This document shows, one piece after another, positions 56,261-64,000 of a stretch of DNA of 64,000 nucleotides. Source of the DNA: Vibrio spartinae (GTDB lineage Bacteria > Pseudomonadota > Gammaproteobacteria > Enterobacterales > Vibrionaceae); contig NZ_AP024908.1 of NCBI RefSeq assembly GCF_024347135.1, positions 992,001-1,056,000 on the forward strand, in the 5' to 3' direction. Position numbers and translations under genes: made by a program. The first letter of the stretch is position 1, and each line of letters starts with the position of its first letter. The notes beneath the pieces are model-generated. The model searched no databases. It had not been told where the DNA came from and saw only the letters and a program-made list of their open reading frames with translations.

Positions 56261-56505
56261 TTTCACCGCACGCAAATCAACCACCAAACCAAGAAAACCA
56301 TTCAAGGAAGAATGGTTAGGCTTTCCGGGCAGGACGCCCGTAAAAGCTGGTTCTGGACAACGCGCGACTCCGTCAAACAAAAAAAGATTTTCTGGTGACT
56401 CTTGCATCTTGGCAAGAGTCACTGACGCACAGAACATCGATACGACTGAAACCGAGAAACCTGATTGTGCGTCAAAATTTGAAGCCGGAGGCTGGGAAAG
56501 CGGTT
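56261..56505. repeat. Dispersed structured repeat (copy 5, variant third hairpin)
   Basis: Same first and second hairpins, but the third is TGACTCTTGC-ATCTTG-GCAAGAGTCA instead of the TTCGTCTTTCA / TGAAAGATGAA pair: both arms differ and pairing is preserved. One base is missing from the second hairpin (CTTTCC). The GACGCACA/TGTGCGTC arms are intact. Confidence 0.85.
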
Positions 56506-56807
56506 AGGGATTTCCGAGTAGGACATATATATCCCTGAGGCCGGAAAATTAATTACATCATATTTCAGTTCCAAAAAATAAAATAATAATATCACTCTAT
56601 ATAATTCATAACATGAATATTATTAAATAATAACAAGCATGTGAAACTGTAGCTATTTTCATCCAGTCATTCCAGCCACTATATTGACAAAAATAATATT
56701 AGCAACATATTGTAAATTTATTGTTTACAACATCATATGCAAGTGATAATTTAATTAACGATGTGTTAACATCGTAACATTAATAGCTAATTTAAAAGGA
56801 AAATAAT
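56506..56807. other. AT-rich upstream region of the peptide cluster
   Basis: After the repeat the sequence turns strongly AT-rich. It probably contains the promoter of the peptide gene; AAAAGGA sits just before its ATG. No other feature is recognised. Confidence 0.35.
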
Positions 56808-56882
56808 ATGAAATTCAAAAATAAAATGCTCATGAAAGGAACTACGACAATGAATGTTCAGACAATTGGTTCTGACGAGTAA
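56808..56882 (+). CDS. Putative 24-aa RiPP precursor peptide
   Basis: A 24-codon frame begins MKFKNKMLMK and ends NVQTIGSDE. AAGGA lies 7 nt before the ATG. A basic N-terminal half and an acidic C-terminal end would fit a leader plus a short core. It is the first gene of a cluster with a CMD-family protein, an exporter and an HExxH-type peptide-modifying enzyme, and it is followed at once by a strong hairpin. It is PqqA-sized but lacks the PqqA Glu/Tyr pair. Its identity as a precursor rests on context. Confidence 0.6.
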   Translation: MKFKNKMLMKGTTTMNVQTIGSDE

Positions 56883-56890
56883 CAAGTTCC

Positions 56891-56921
56891 ATAAGGGAGT
56901 GACTTATAGTCACTCCCTTAT
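56891..56921 (+). terminator. Perfect 13-bp hairpin after the precursor gene
   Basis: ATAAGGGAGTGAC-TTATA-GTCACTCCCTTAT is followed by ATTTTATAA. It lies between the short peptide gene and the enzymes, where a partial terminator would give far more peptide mRNA than enzyme mRNA. Confidence 0.75.
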
Positions 56922-56988
56922 ATTTTATAAATAATAACAATGGAAAAATTATTTTATTATTATATCTATCAATGAGAAAAATTAAAAA

Positions 56989-57372
56989 ATGATTCCACAT
57001 AATAAACATAGAGAGTTAATTGAAAAATTCTCACCAGGAGGTACAGAATGGGGTAAGAAAGACTTCAGACCTGTATTCCCTGATCTGGTTGATCATTTAG
57101 TTGACGACATATATGGTTTTGCATACATGCGTGAGACTATAGATATAAAAACGAGGCACCTGATTTCAATTGGCATTCTGTCAGCAATGGGAGGATGTGA
57201 AAACCAATTAGAATTTCAATTAAAAGCAGCCCTAAACCTAGGTTTAACTGAAGAAGAGATTAAAGAAGCATTTATTCAAGTCTGTGTATTTGCTGGTAAC
57301 GCGAGAGCCATAAATGCTGCGAGAATATTTTATGATAAAGTTCTGGAGTCAAAAGTAGAAAATGATAAATAA
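56989..57372 (+). CDS. Carboxymuconolactone decarboxylase (CMD)-family protein
   Basis: This 127-aa helical protein has the CMD core: KTRHLISIGILSAMGGCENQ, then LKAALNLGLTEEEIKEAF and VFAGNARAINAARIFYD. A single Cys is present in GGCENQ rather than the CxxC of AhpD peroxidases, so it is closer to the PcaC-like group. The reaction in this cluster is unknown. Its end overlaps the exporter gene by 11 bp. Confidence 0.8.
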   Translation: MIPHNKHRELIEKFSPGGTEWGKKDFRPVFPDLVDHLVDDIYGFAYMRETIDIKTRHLISIGILSAMGGCENQLEFQLKAALNLGLTEEEIKEAFIQVCVFAGNARAINAARIFYDKVLESKVENDK

Positions 57373-58636
57373 AATTCCATATAAAATTTATCTATATATT
57401 ATCTCCGATGTTTTTTCACAGGTTAGCTATAGATTATTCCAAGTATTCTGTACTTGGTATTACATTCAATATTATAATCAAGAAGAAAACTTAGCTAGTA
57501 TTATGTTTTTTGTCTGGTTATCCAGTGTACTGTTTCTCCCTATTAGTGGCATTGCCTTAGAAAAATATAGGAAAACTTCCGTATTATCCATTTCTTGCTT
57601 TATTATATGTATTTGTTCAATTTTCACACTTGCTTACTACCACTATTATACTAACCATAATAATTATACAGATATTGTGTTTTTAGTCATTTCTATATTT
57701 TTAAGTGCCGCATCATCATTTATTCTTCCTCTAGGTGTATCCCTGATCCCTGAAATCTCTTCAAATCAGAATGAAACTTCCTTTGGAATAAGGATAAAAT
57801 CATCTACCTTTATCATAAATTTATTTCTTGGTCCAATGCTGGGAGGATTTCTAGCTGGTACTTTAGGTGGAGAATCAATTTTGGTCGCTGCATTAATTTT
57901 CTCTTTTCTATCTGTTATAAGTTCATTGTATTTATCAATTAAAACTAATTTAAAAATAGTAAAAAACACTCAAGAAAAATTCATATTCGCATTAACCGAA
58001 GGTATAAAAAGAACTATAAAAATTAAAGAAGAACGAATTGTTGCCATTATATCTTCAGGTTCGAACTTATTTTTAGTTCCATTTATTTTTTTACTCCTTC
58101 CGAGCAAAGTAATTAGTGAAGGTAACACTATGGTTGATATATCTATTATTGAAGTATGTCTTGGCATCGGCATGTTATTATCTCCGATTGTGTTCATCCC
58201 ATATTTAGAAAAATCACTTGGAAAACATATAACGATATGTTTAGGTCAAACTCTTATAGCTTTTAGTATATTCTCATTTTCACTAACAAATAATTTATAC
58301 ATCCAATATTTATTAGGATTCGCTCTAGGTATTGGCCTTAATTTATTTAATGTTATTATTAATACATGTAGAGCTATTTCTATTCCTGATGGCTATCGTG
58401 GTTCAATGGAATCATCATTCTTACTTCTATGTATGATAACGATTCCAACTGGATTCTGGATCTCTAAATTATATTTAAATACTTTCACTGCAAATGACAT
58501 CATTTCATCATCAATCATAATATACATACCATCATTGCTCATTGTAATAATGTCTACCAGCATTAAAAATATCGTAGGTTCTAGCTCAGAAAATCAACCT
58601 TATTATAAGACAAAATATAAAAAATTATTTGTGTAG
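57362..58636 (+). CDS. MFS transporter of the RiPP-like cluster
   Basis: This 424-aa membrane protein has 12 hydrophobic segments and MFS-like charged loops (GIALEKYRKTSVLS). It resembles MFS exporters found with peptide or macrolide clusters. It overlaps the CMD gene and is followed 11 bp later by the HExxH enzyme gene. It probably exports the modified peptide. Strong AT bias is like the rest of the cluster. Confidence 0.82.
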   Translation: MINKIPYKIYLYIISDVFSQVSYRLFQVFCTWYYIQYYNQEENLASIMFFVWLSSVLFLPISGIALEKYRKTSVLSISCFIICICSIFTLAYYHYYTNHNNYTDIVFLVISIFLSAASSFILPLGVSLIPEISSNQNETSFGIRIKSSTFIINLFLGPMLGGFLAGTLGGESILVAALIFSFLSVISSLYLSIKTNLKIVKNTQEKFIFALTEGIKRTIKIKEERIVAIISSGSNLFLVPFIFLLLPSKVISEGNTMVDISIIEVCLGIGMLLSPIVFIPYLEKSLGKHITICLGQTLIAFSIFSFSLTNNLYIQYLLGFALGIGLNLFNVIINTCRAISIPDGYRGSMESSFLLLCMITIPTGFWISKLYLNTFTANDIISSSIIIYIPSLLIVIMSTSIKNIVGSSSENQPYYKTKYKKLFV

Positions 58637-58647
58637 GTAAATAAATC

Positions 58648-59625
58648 ATGGATTATAAATTTCTTCCTAACATATCAACTCCGAATTATTTGAATAAACA
58701 ATTTCAAGAACAATTAATGAATAGTTATCTAGAACTTCTTAATGATGCAAATTCATTCATACCTGAAATTATTCCTAAACATTTTCATAATGATTTTTCA
58801 CGACTAACGCCTGATAAATTAAATGGCTTTCACAGCATTGCTTATCATAAAACTATAGAACTATTAAATGAAGAGAAATTCAATGAAGCCCACATTATTC
58901 TAGAATCTGTTATTTATAGTGGCATTGAGAACTATACAGGTATTATCCTTAATAAAGAAATAAATGATATTTTTATAAATACAATATTAAGGCAAGCTAC
59001 AATCGGTCTCGAACACTATAATATTCACCTAGAAAAAATGACAGAAGAGTCTGATCTTGTAGCAAGAAAAAACCTAGAATATGGTATATCTATTTTGAGT
59101 GCTTCAAATCCAAACTTATACAATGAAATTGATAAACTCGTATATTCAGTTGTATTCTTTTCATCAAAAAAAGGAAATGAAAATAATAAACTTTATTCAC
59201 TGACCAGTAACGCAATGCAATCATTAATCATGATTGAAGGAAATCATGATAACAGCTGGATCTTCCTCTTGGATAAATATATTCATGAAGGTGCCCATAG
59301 CTTATTATTTGCTTTAAATCTCACAGAGGAACTTTTCTATAATTCGGATGAAGAAAGGTATAGTTCCCCTCTAAGAAAAGATCCTCGTCCTTTACCTGGA
59401 ATCTATCATGCAACTTTCGTCGTTCAGAGATTAATCTATGCTTTCAAAGGTATTTTAAAATCACCTCATATCAGTATCTCTGATGTTGAGACAATAAAAA
59501 AATTGCTTAGCTTTTATTTGGAAAGAGTCAATGATGGATATAATACTGTTATGAAATATGGAAAACTTTCACCAATAGCAAAAGACATTATCCAACAAGG
59601 ACAATCTATAATTTATTCTGACTAA
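58648..59625 (+). CDS. HExxH-motif peptide-modifying enzyme (alpha-KG-HExxH type)
   Basis: This 325-aa protein contains KYIHEGAHSLLFALNL (HExxH at residues 213-217) followed by RYSSPLRKDPRPLPGIYHAT, with H254 as a likely third metal ligand and R/K residues in the conserved RKDPRPL segment. This is the pattern of the HEXXH putative peptide-modification family (TIGR04267-type), some of which are alpha-ketoglutarate/iron peptide beta-hydroxylases rather than proteases. The N-terminal 200 residues are helical. It closes the cluster that starts with the 24-aa peptide. Confidence 0.75.
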   Translation: MDYKFLPNISTPNYLNKQFQEQLMNSYLELLNDANSFIPEIIPKHFHNDFSRLTPDKLNGFHSIAYHKTIELLNEEKFNEAHIILESVIYSGIENYTGIILNKEINDIFINTILRQATIGLEHYNIHLEKMTEESDLVARKNLEYGISILSASNPNLYNEIDKLVYSVVFFSSKKGNENNKLYSLTSNAMQSLIMIEGNHDNSWIFLLDKYIHEGAHSLLFALNLTEELFYNSDEERYSSPLRKDPRPLPGIYHATFVVQRLIYAFKGILKSPHISISDVETIKKLLSFYLERVNDGYNTVMKYGKLSPIAKDIIQQGQSIIYSD

Positions 59626-59628
59626 TAT

Positions 59629-59900
59629 GAATTGTGCGTCAAAGTCCGTTGCCGAAGGCTGGAAAAATCAAAGTTAAAATACAGCGCTTAGGGGCGCTCA
59701 GCCCCAATCCTCCCCCGACAAACCCGCTCTGTTAACGCCTGCAAGCGCTGTACCTCTGCCACCAGATAATTGAGTTCTTCTTCCGTGATTTCAGCATCTT
59801 GGTAAGAGTCACTGACGCACAGAACATCGATACGACTGAAACCGAAGAACGCCATTGTGCGTCATATGCCGATGCCCGAGGCTGAAATCAGAGAATATCC
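59629..59900. repeat. Dispersed-repeat fragments around an MNT-HEPN remnant
   Basis: 59629-59675 carries the right end of the structured repeat (ATTGTGCGTCA). 59791-59886 carries the variant right part (ATCTTGGTAAGAGTCACTGA to GTGCGTCA), like copy 5 and lacking the left arm of hairpin 3. Between them, 59697-59795 on the minus strand reads EITEEELNYLVAEVQRLQAL then TERVCRGR, the end of an MNT-HEPN gene. Confidence 0.7.
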
Positions 59901-59901
59901 G

Positions 59902-61341
59902 TCACTGAATCAATTCACTGACCGCCTGCTTTGCACCTACGAGTTCAAGTCGCTGATAGGCTTGGATGACCGATTCCACAAAATCGTAGTTGGTCGGGAG
60001 TTCTGAGCCAAAGACAGAGGTGATATCCAGTAACGATTGCACTCGTGCCACTTCATTTGATGAGCTGTGAAAGCGCTGATAAAGCATATCTGCGATCGGA
60101 TCCCGCACATCGATTGCTTGACCTTGCTCATCAACAGCCCCCACGTATTTTATCCAAGCAGCGACAGCTAATGCGATATGAGGGAACGGACGATTGTGAT
60201 GGATATGCCATGTGGCTGATTCCAGTAAGCGTTGTGGCAATTTTTGGCTACCGTCCATCGCAATTTGCCAAGTGCGGTGCTTTATATTGGGGTTACAGTA
60301 ACGATCAATTAAACAATCCGCATATTGTGCTAAATCAACACCGTCCGGCATCGATAAAGTTGGTGCCTGTTCCTGTAACATCAAATGATAGGCTGCGAGT
60401 TTGAGTTGCGGGTCTTGCATACAGTCAGCGATATGTTCATAACCGGACAGGTAGCCTAAATAGGCGAGAAAGGAGTGGGAGCCATTTAACATACGCAGCT
60501 TCATTTCTTCAAATGGTAAAACATCAGCCACTAATTCAACGCCGACTTTCTCCCACTCAGGGCGTCCGCTGACAAAATTGTCTTCTATCACCCACTGTCT
60601 GAACGGTTCACAAATAATCCCGCATGGATCATGTTCACCGACTAATTCATCCACTTCTTGCTGTGCTGCTTCTGTGAGTGCCGGAACAATTCTATCCACC
60701 ATCGTTGAAGGAAAAGAGATATTTTCTTCAATCCAACCAGCCAAGGCAGGATTAACATGGTGAGCAAAATCAACAATCGCATGATGTGTTTTCTTACCAT
60801 TCTCCGGCATGTTGTCGCATGACATGATGCTGATCGGCGCAAGATGGTTTTCCATGCGGCGCTTCAATCCTTGCACAATACATCCGACGGCTGATTTTGG
60901 CTGATCAAAATTGTCTAGGTCAGTTTTGATAAATGGATGATTTATATCCAGACGTTCGGTATGTAAATCAATACCATAACCTTTCTCGGTAATCGTGATA
61001 GAGACTATTTTCGTTTCAGGATCGGCAATTTTATTGATGATAGCTTCGTGCCCGTCAAACGTGAGATGGAATGACTCACATACCGAACCGACCGTTTTAA
61101 CTTTTGGGCCTTGCGGGCCTTTTTCGATGACGGTAAACAGGTGTTGCTGGTTGCGGAGATCTTCGATGAGCTGTTCACCACCAAATAGGTTTACTTCGCA
61201 ATATCCCCAATCGGAGTCTGTCACACTCGCGAGCTCATCCGCAAATAGGGCTTGATGGGCTCGGTGGAAGGCACCGAAACCGATATGGACAATTTTAGGC
61301 TTAAGTTGGCTTCTAGCATAGTTGTTATGAAAGGTAGGCAT
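59902..61341 (-). CDS. uxuB: Mannitol-dehydrogenase-family oxidoreductase (UxuB-like fructuronate reductase)
   Basis: This 479-aa NAD-dependent polyol dehydrogenase opens KIVHIGFGAFHRAHQALFAD, with the family core SIMSCDNMPENGKKTH and the catalytic FEEMKLRMLNGSHSFLAYLG region (Lys and His). In E. coli UxuB reduces D-fructuronate to D-mannonate; the divergent mannonate dehydratase supports that role over mannitol or arabinitol oxidation. Confidence 0.85.
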   Translation of the reverse strand: MPTFHNNYARSQLKPKIVHIGFGAFHRAHQALFADELASVTDSDWGYCEVNLFGGEQLIEDLRNQQHLFTVIEKGPQGPKVKTVGSVCESFHLTFDGHEAIINKIADPETKIVSITITEKGYGIDLHTERLDINHPFIKTDLDNFDQPKSAVGCIVQGLKRRMENHLAPISIMSCDNMPENGKKTHHAIVDFAHHVNPALAGWIEENISFPSTMVDRIVPALTEAAQQEVDELVGEHDPCGIICEPFRQWVIEDNFVSGRPEWEKVGVELVADVLPFEEMKLRMLNGSHSFLAYLGYLSGYEHIADCMQDPQLKLAAYHLMLQEQAPTLSMPDGVDLAQYADCLIDRYCNPNIKHRTWQIAMDGSQKLPQRLLESATWHIHHNRPFPHIALAVAAWIKYVGAVDEQGQAIDVRDPIADMLYQRFHSSSNEVARVQSLLDITSVFGSELPTNYDFVESVIQAYQRLELVGAKQAVSELIQ

Positions 61342-61422
61342 CGTGTTATCTACTCGTTGTGTCGGTTAGTCCGGCTATTTTTTACTGTTATACATTTGGA
61401 AATTGTGATCCAAACAGTAAAA

Positions 61423-61438
61423 ATTGTACAGACCAATT
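61423..61438. promoter_or_regulatory. UxuR/ExuR-like operator
   Basis: ATTGTACAGACCAATT is close to the UxuR/ExuR consensus (AAATTGGTATACCAATTT) and lies between the divergent uxuB and mannonate dehydratase genes. A TTGTGATC CRP-like half site lies just to its left (61402-61410). Confidence 0.6.
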
Positions 61439-61532
61439 ATTGTTTATTGGCTTTTCAATATTGATCACAAAAACAACCAATTTTTAACGGTTAAATAGAT
61501 TCAAGCAACATTCTTAGTGTCAGGAGACCTCA

Positions 61533-62741
61533 ATGAAAATTACCAGCGCCAAAGTTATCGTCTGCAGTCCCGGACGAAATTTTGTCACACTCAAAATCGA
61601 AACAGATGAAGGAATTTATGGCTTGGGCGATGCAACCGTGAATGGCCGTGAGCTAGTGGTCGCTCAATACTTGGAGGAGCATGTAATCCCTTCATTAATT
61701 GGTCGTGATGCTGGTCAAATTGAGGATATTTGGCAGTTCTTCTATCGGGGTTACTATTGGAAGAAAGGCGTGATTGACATGGCCGCACTTGCCGCTGTCG
61801 ATATGGCACTGTGGGATATCAAAGCAAAAGCAGCCGGTATGCCGTTATATCAACTTTTGGGCGGCAAAAGTCGTGAATACATTAACGTTTATACCCATGT
61901 CAATGGCGAAACAATCGCAGATGTATTGGCAGATTTTGAAGTGGCTCTCAATAAAGGTTACAAGTTTATTCGCGTGCAGTGTGGTGTGCCCGGGTTAGCG
62001 AAGACCTACGGGGTCACCAAGAAAGGCGTGGCTTACGAGCCTGCCAATGCCAACCTACCAGAAGAACAGGTATGGAATACCACAAAGTACCTCAATAGCG
62101 TCGAAGCAGTCTTTAAGGCGGTGCGTGAAAAATTTGGTGATGAGGTTGAGTTACTGACGGATGTGCATCACCGACTCACACCCATTGAGGCCGCAAGTTT
62201 GGGCAAAATGTTAGAGCCATACCGCTTGTTTTGGATGGAAGATCCCACGCCGATCGACAATCAGGAATCATTCAAACTGATTCGTCAGCACACCACCACG
62301 AAAATTGCAGTGGGTGAAGTGACCAGCTCAATCTATGACATTAAAGATCTGATCACCAATCAGTTGGTTGACTATATTCGAACCACGATTGTTCATGGCG
62401 GTGGTATTACCCACATTCGTCAGATTGCAAACCTTGCTGCGTTATATCAGATAAAAACGGGCTTCCATGGCGCAACAGACTTATCACCGATCACGATGGG
62501 ATGTGCCCTGCATGTGGGGACAGCAATCAATAACTTCGGTATCCAAGAGCATATGCCTCACTGTCAGGTGACCGAGTCGGTCTTTACCCATGCTTATCAG
62601 TTTGATCACGGGACCTTCCAAGTCGGTGAGGCGCCCGGACATGGCGTAGACATTAATGAGGAACTTGCCGCACAATACCCTTACAAAAGAGCGAGTTTAC
62701 CTGTAAACCGCCTAGAGGATGGAACGTTACATCCGTGGTAA
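61533..62741 (+). CDS. D-mannonate dehydratase, enolase superfamily (ManD/RspA)
   Basis: This 402-aa enzyme dehydrates D-mannonate to 2-keto-3-deoxygluconate. The N-terminal capping domain ([20 protein letters not shown]) and barrel carry [12 protein letters not shown] (metal Asp and catalytic His), [20 protein letters not shown] and [11 protein letters not shown]. The length and motifs fit ManD (RspA-like) rather than the unrelated UxuA. CAGGAGA precedes the ATG. Confidence 0.9.
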   Translation: MKITSAKVIVCSPGRNFVTLKIETDEGIYGLGDATVNGRELVVAQYLEEHVIPSLIGRDAGQIEDIWQFFYRGYYWKKGVIDMAALAAVDMALWDIKAKAAGMPLYQLLGGKSREYINVYTHVNGETIADVLADFEVALNKGYKFIRVQCGVPGLAKTYGVTKKGVAYEPANANLPEEQVWNTTKYLNSVEAVFKAVREKFGDEVELLTDVHHRLTPIEAASLGKMLEPYRLFWMEDPTPIDNQESFKLIRQHTTTKIAVGEVTSSIYDIKDLITNQLVDYIRTTIVHGGGITHIRQIANLAALYQIKTGFHGATDLSPITMGCALHVGTAINNFGIQEHMPHCQVTESVFTHAYQFDHGTFQVGEAPGHGVDINEELAAQYPYKRASLPVNRLEDGTLHPW

Positions 62742-62760
62742 GCAAATAAGAGAGGCATAT

Positions 62761-63447
62761 GTGTCGGTAAGCGAACGTTTATATATCAAGGTTGCTACAG
62801 ATATTCTGCAGCAGATTCAAAATGATCCGATTCAAGTTGGTGAAAGAATTCCACCTGAACGAAAACTGTCTGACGATATGGGGGTGAGCCGCACCGTCAT
62901 TCGTGAAGCGATGGTTTATCTCGAATTACTCGGGGTAGCCGAAATCCGTAAAGGATCGGGTGTCTATGTCATCAGTGATAAACCGCTGAATCTACCGACA
63001 GATTTACCGGACATAACCCCTTATGAGGTGACGGAAGCGCGTCGGGCGGTTGAGTCTCAGCTGGCCGCTATCGCGGCTGAAAAAGCAAGTGATCAGTTAA
63101 TTGATGAATTGGAACAATGCTTAATTTTGATGGAAGCCGCCAAGCGTTTCTCCCGTCCCGATTTACGTAAAAGTGCCTCGGTCGATGCGGATATGCAATT
63201 TCACGCCTTAATTGCGCAGGCAAGTGATAACCCAATGCTCATTAAGTTCCATAAAGAGCTGATGCAGAATCATATGGGCGGCAAGATGTGGGAACGCCTT
63301 AATATCATGGCAGGCGAACCGGCAGAACGAGGTATCTGGGCCGATGATCATCGGCGGATATTTGAAGCAATCAAGGCAAGAGATCCACAGCGTGCATTTC
63401 AAGCAATGCAACAACACCTTGATAACGTTATATGCGAGATTACTTAG
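62761..63447 (+). CDS. GntR-family regulator (FCD domain, UxuR/ExuR-like)
   Basis: From GTG 62761 (AGAGAGG upstream) the product is about 228 aa: a winged helix (ERIPPERKLSDDMGVSRTVI then REAMVYLELLGVAEI) and an FCD effector domain (EARRAVESQLAAIAAEKA, VDADMQFHALIAQASDNPML). An in-frame ATG at 62719 overlaps the upstream gene and is less likely. It lies between uxuronate genes and should control them via the site at 61423. Confidence 0.87.
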   Translation: MSVSERLYIKVATDILQQIQNDPIQVGERIPPERKLSDDMGVSRTVIREAMVYLELLGVAEIRKGSGVYVISDKPLNLPTDLPDITPYEVTEARRAVESQLAAIAAEKASDQLIDELEQCLILMEAAKRFSRPDLRKSASVDADMQFHALIAQASDNPMLIKFHKELMQNHMGGKMWERLNIMAGEPAERGIWADDHRRIFEAIKARDPQRAFQAMQQHLDNVICEIT

Positions 63448-63455
63448 GATAATGT

Positions 63456-64000
63456 ATGAAATCCCTTGTTGTTCAAGAACCGAATAAATTTATCATGTCT
63501 GAGAAAGCCATCCCTGAATGTGGTGACGATGACGTTTTAGTGAAAGTCGCGTATGCGGGAATTTGTGGTTCCGATATGCATATTTTGCACGGCCACAACC
63601 CTTTTGTGGTTTACCCTCGCACCAGCGGTCATGAATTCTCAGGTACGGTTGCCGCTGTTGGCGCGAAGGTCAGCGAATTGTCGGTCGATGATCATGTGGT
63701 TGTTGACCCGGTCATTAGCTGCGGACACTGCCGGCCTTGCCGTCATGGTCGGGTGAATACTTGCCTTAATCTACAAGTGATTGGCGTTCATCGAGATGGT
63801 GGTTTTTCACAATACCAAGTCGTACCCGCGAGTAATGTGTACAAAATTTCAAAACAAGTGCCACTGAAACAGGCCGCATTAGTCGAACCCTATACCATTG
63901 CTGCGAATGTATTTGACCGACTCCGTCCATGTGATGGGGATTCTATCCTTATCTATGGCGCAGGCGTGATTGGACTGACGTTAGTCCAAGTTGCCAAAGT
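63456..64000 (+). CDS. Zinc-dependent alcohol dehydrogenase, RspB-like (partial)
   Basis: The frame opens at ATG 63456 (AGGAT upstream, overlapping an unused ATG at 63452) and runs off the right edge. It contains GICGSDMHILHG, SGHEFSGTV (catalytic zinc Cys/His/Glu) and CGHCRPCRHGRVNTC (structural zinc cysteines), then the start of the Rossmann fold IYGAGVIGLTLVQVA. RspB-type enzymes sit beside mannonate dehydratase in E. coli; here it probably oxidises a sugar-acid intermediate. Confidence 0.88.
   Translation, partial: MKSLVVQEPNKFIMSEKAIPECGDDDVLVKVAYAGICGSDMHILHGHNPFVVYPRTSGHEFSGTVAAVGAKVSELSVDDHVVVDPVISCGHCRPCRHGRVNTCLNLQVIGVHRDGGFSQYQVVPASNVYKISKQVPLKQAALVEPYTIAANVFDRLRPCDGDSILIYGAGVIGLTLVQVAK

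Noticed and set aside
56940..56975. An 11-codon frame with three consecutive Tyr between the hairpin and the CMD gene
   Set aside because: No ribosome site, and tiny frames are expected in AT-rich sequence; the 24-codon frame upstream has far better support.
58648..59625. Reading the HExxH protein as an ordinary zinc protease
   Set aside because: The downstream RKDPRPLPGIYHA segment and the cluster with a tiny peptide fit the peptide-modification family better.

Overview
The window looks like a chromosomal segment of a Vibrio or a close relative. The case rests on GntR/GntK with a GntR-type operator, an L-lactate lutABC/lldP locus, an enolase-type mannonate dehydratase with uxuB, a CDI (contact-dependent inhibition) locus with orphan modules, and integron-type gene cassettes with attC-like sites. 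The species cannot be fixed from sequence alone. No rRNA or tRNA gene and no CRISPR array was seen.

Layout. 1-7.6 kb is core-like: tail of a DUF445 protein, a chemoreceptor, gntR, gntK and a beta-glucoside PTS with 6-phospho-beta-glucosidase. 7.6-12.4 kb is a GC-rich iron-uptake block (TonB receptor, AraC regulator, small accessory proteins). 12.5-15.6 kb holds cassette-type genes, some broken, and a broken 5' copy of leuA. 15.6-27.1 kb is the 3' part of a CDI locus on the minus strand: a 5'-truncated cdiA ending in a nuclease toxin with a YezG-like immunity gene, an orphan immunity gene, and an orphan toxin/immunity pair. MNT-HEPN gene copies and a dispersed structured repeat are interspersed. 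27.1-33.1 kb holds a duplicated small gene, an IS1182-type remnant, and an AT-rich cluster: LuxR-type regulator, AfsA-type enzyme, acyl carrier protein, ketosynthase, HAD phosphatase, exporter. 33.2-37.8 kb is again cassette-like (NIPSNAP, LysE, UDG-fold, broken GNAT) with a diguanylate cyclase. 38-47 kb has intact leuA, an AraC regulator, small envelope genes, a second MNT-HEPN gene, SLC13 and AEC carriers and a spermidine-synthase-like pair. 47.5-53.3 kb is the L-lactate utilisation locus. 53.3-56.6 kb is repeat-rich, with an IS3 remnant, a cassette gene and a secreted chorismate mutase. 56.8-59.6 kb is an AT-rich, RiPP-like cluster: a 24-aa peptide, a CMD-family protein, an MFS exporter and an HExxH peptide-modifying enzyme. 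59.9-64 kb is hexuronate catabolism (uxuB, mannonate dehydratase, GntR regulator, RspB-like dehydrogenase).

Two candidate undescribed systems stand out. (1) 28.0-33.1 kb has the parts for a gamma-butyrolactone/butenolide-like signal in a Gram-negative: a dedicated ACP and ketosynthase to build a beta-ketoacyl chain, an AfsA-type condensing enzyme, a phosphatase and an exporter. A LuxR-type receptor with a non-standard ligand pocket lies upstream, and a lux-box-like palindrome sits just before the afsA-like gene. (2) 56.8-59.6 kb is a minimal peptide-modification cluster without a radical SAM enzyme, built around a very short precursor followed by a perfect 13-bp hairpin. A third signal is a family of roughly 230-bp repeats whose hairpins are kept although their arm sequences differ. 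These repeats repeatedly sit next to MNT-HEPN genes or their 3' remnants.

The middle of the window is heavily rearranged. About 470 bp containing the leuA start occurs at 15.1 kb and 37.9 kb, and another 470 bp occurs at 12.0 kb and 27.1 kb. The second repeat forms the junction that truncates cdiA. Function calls come from motif recognition by eye; no database search was run.
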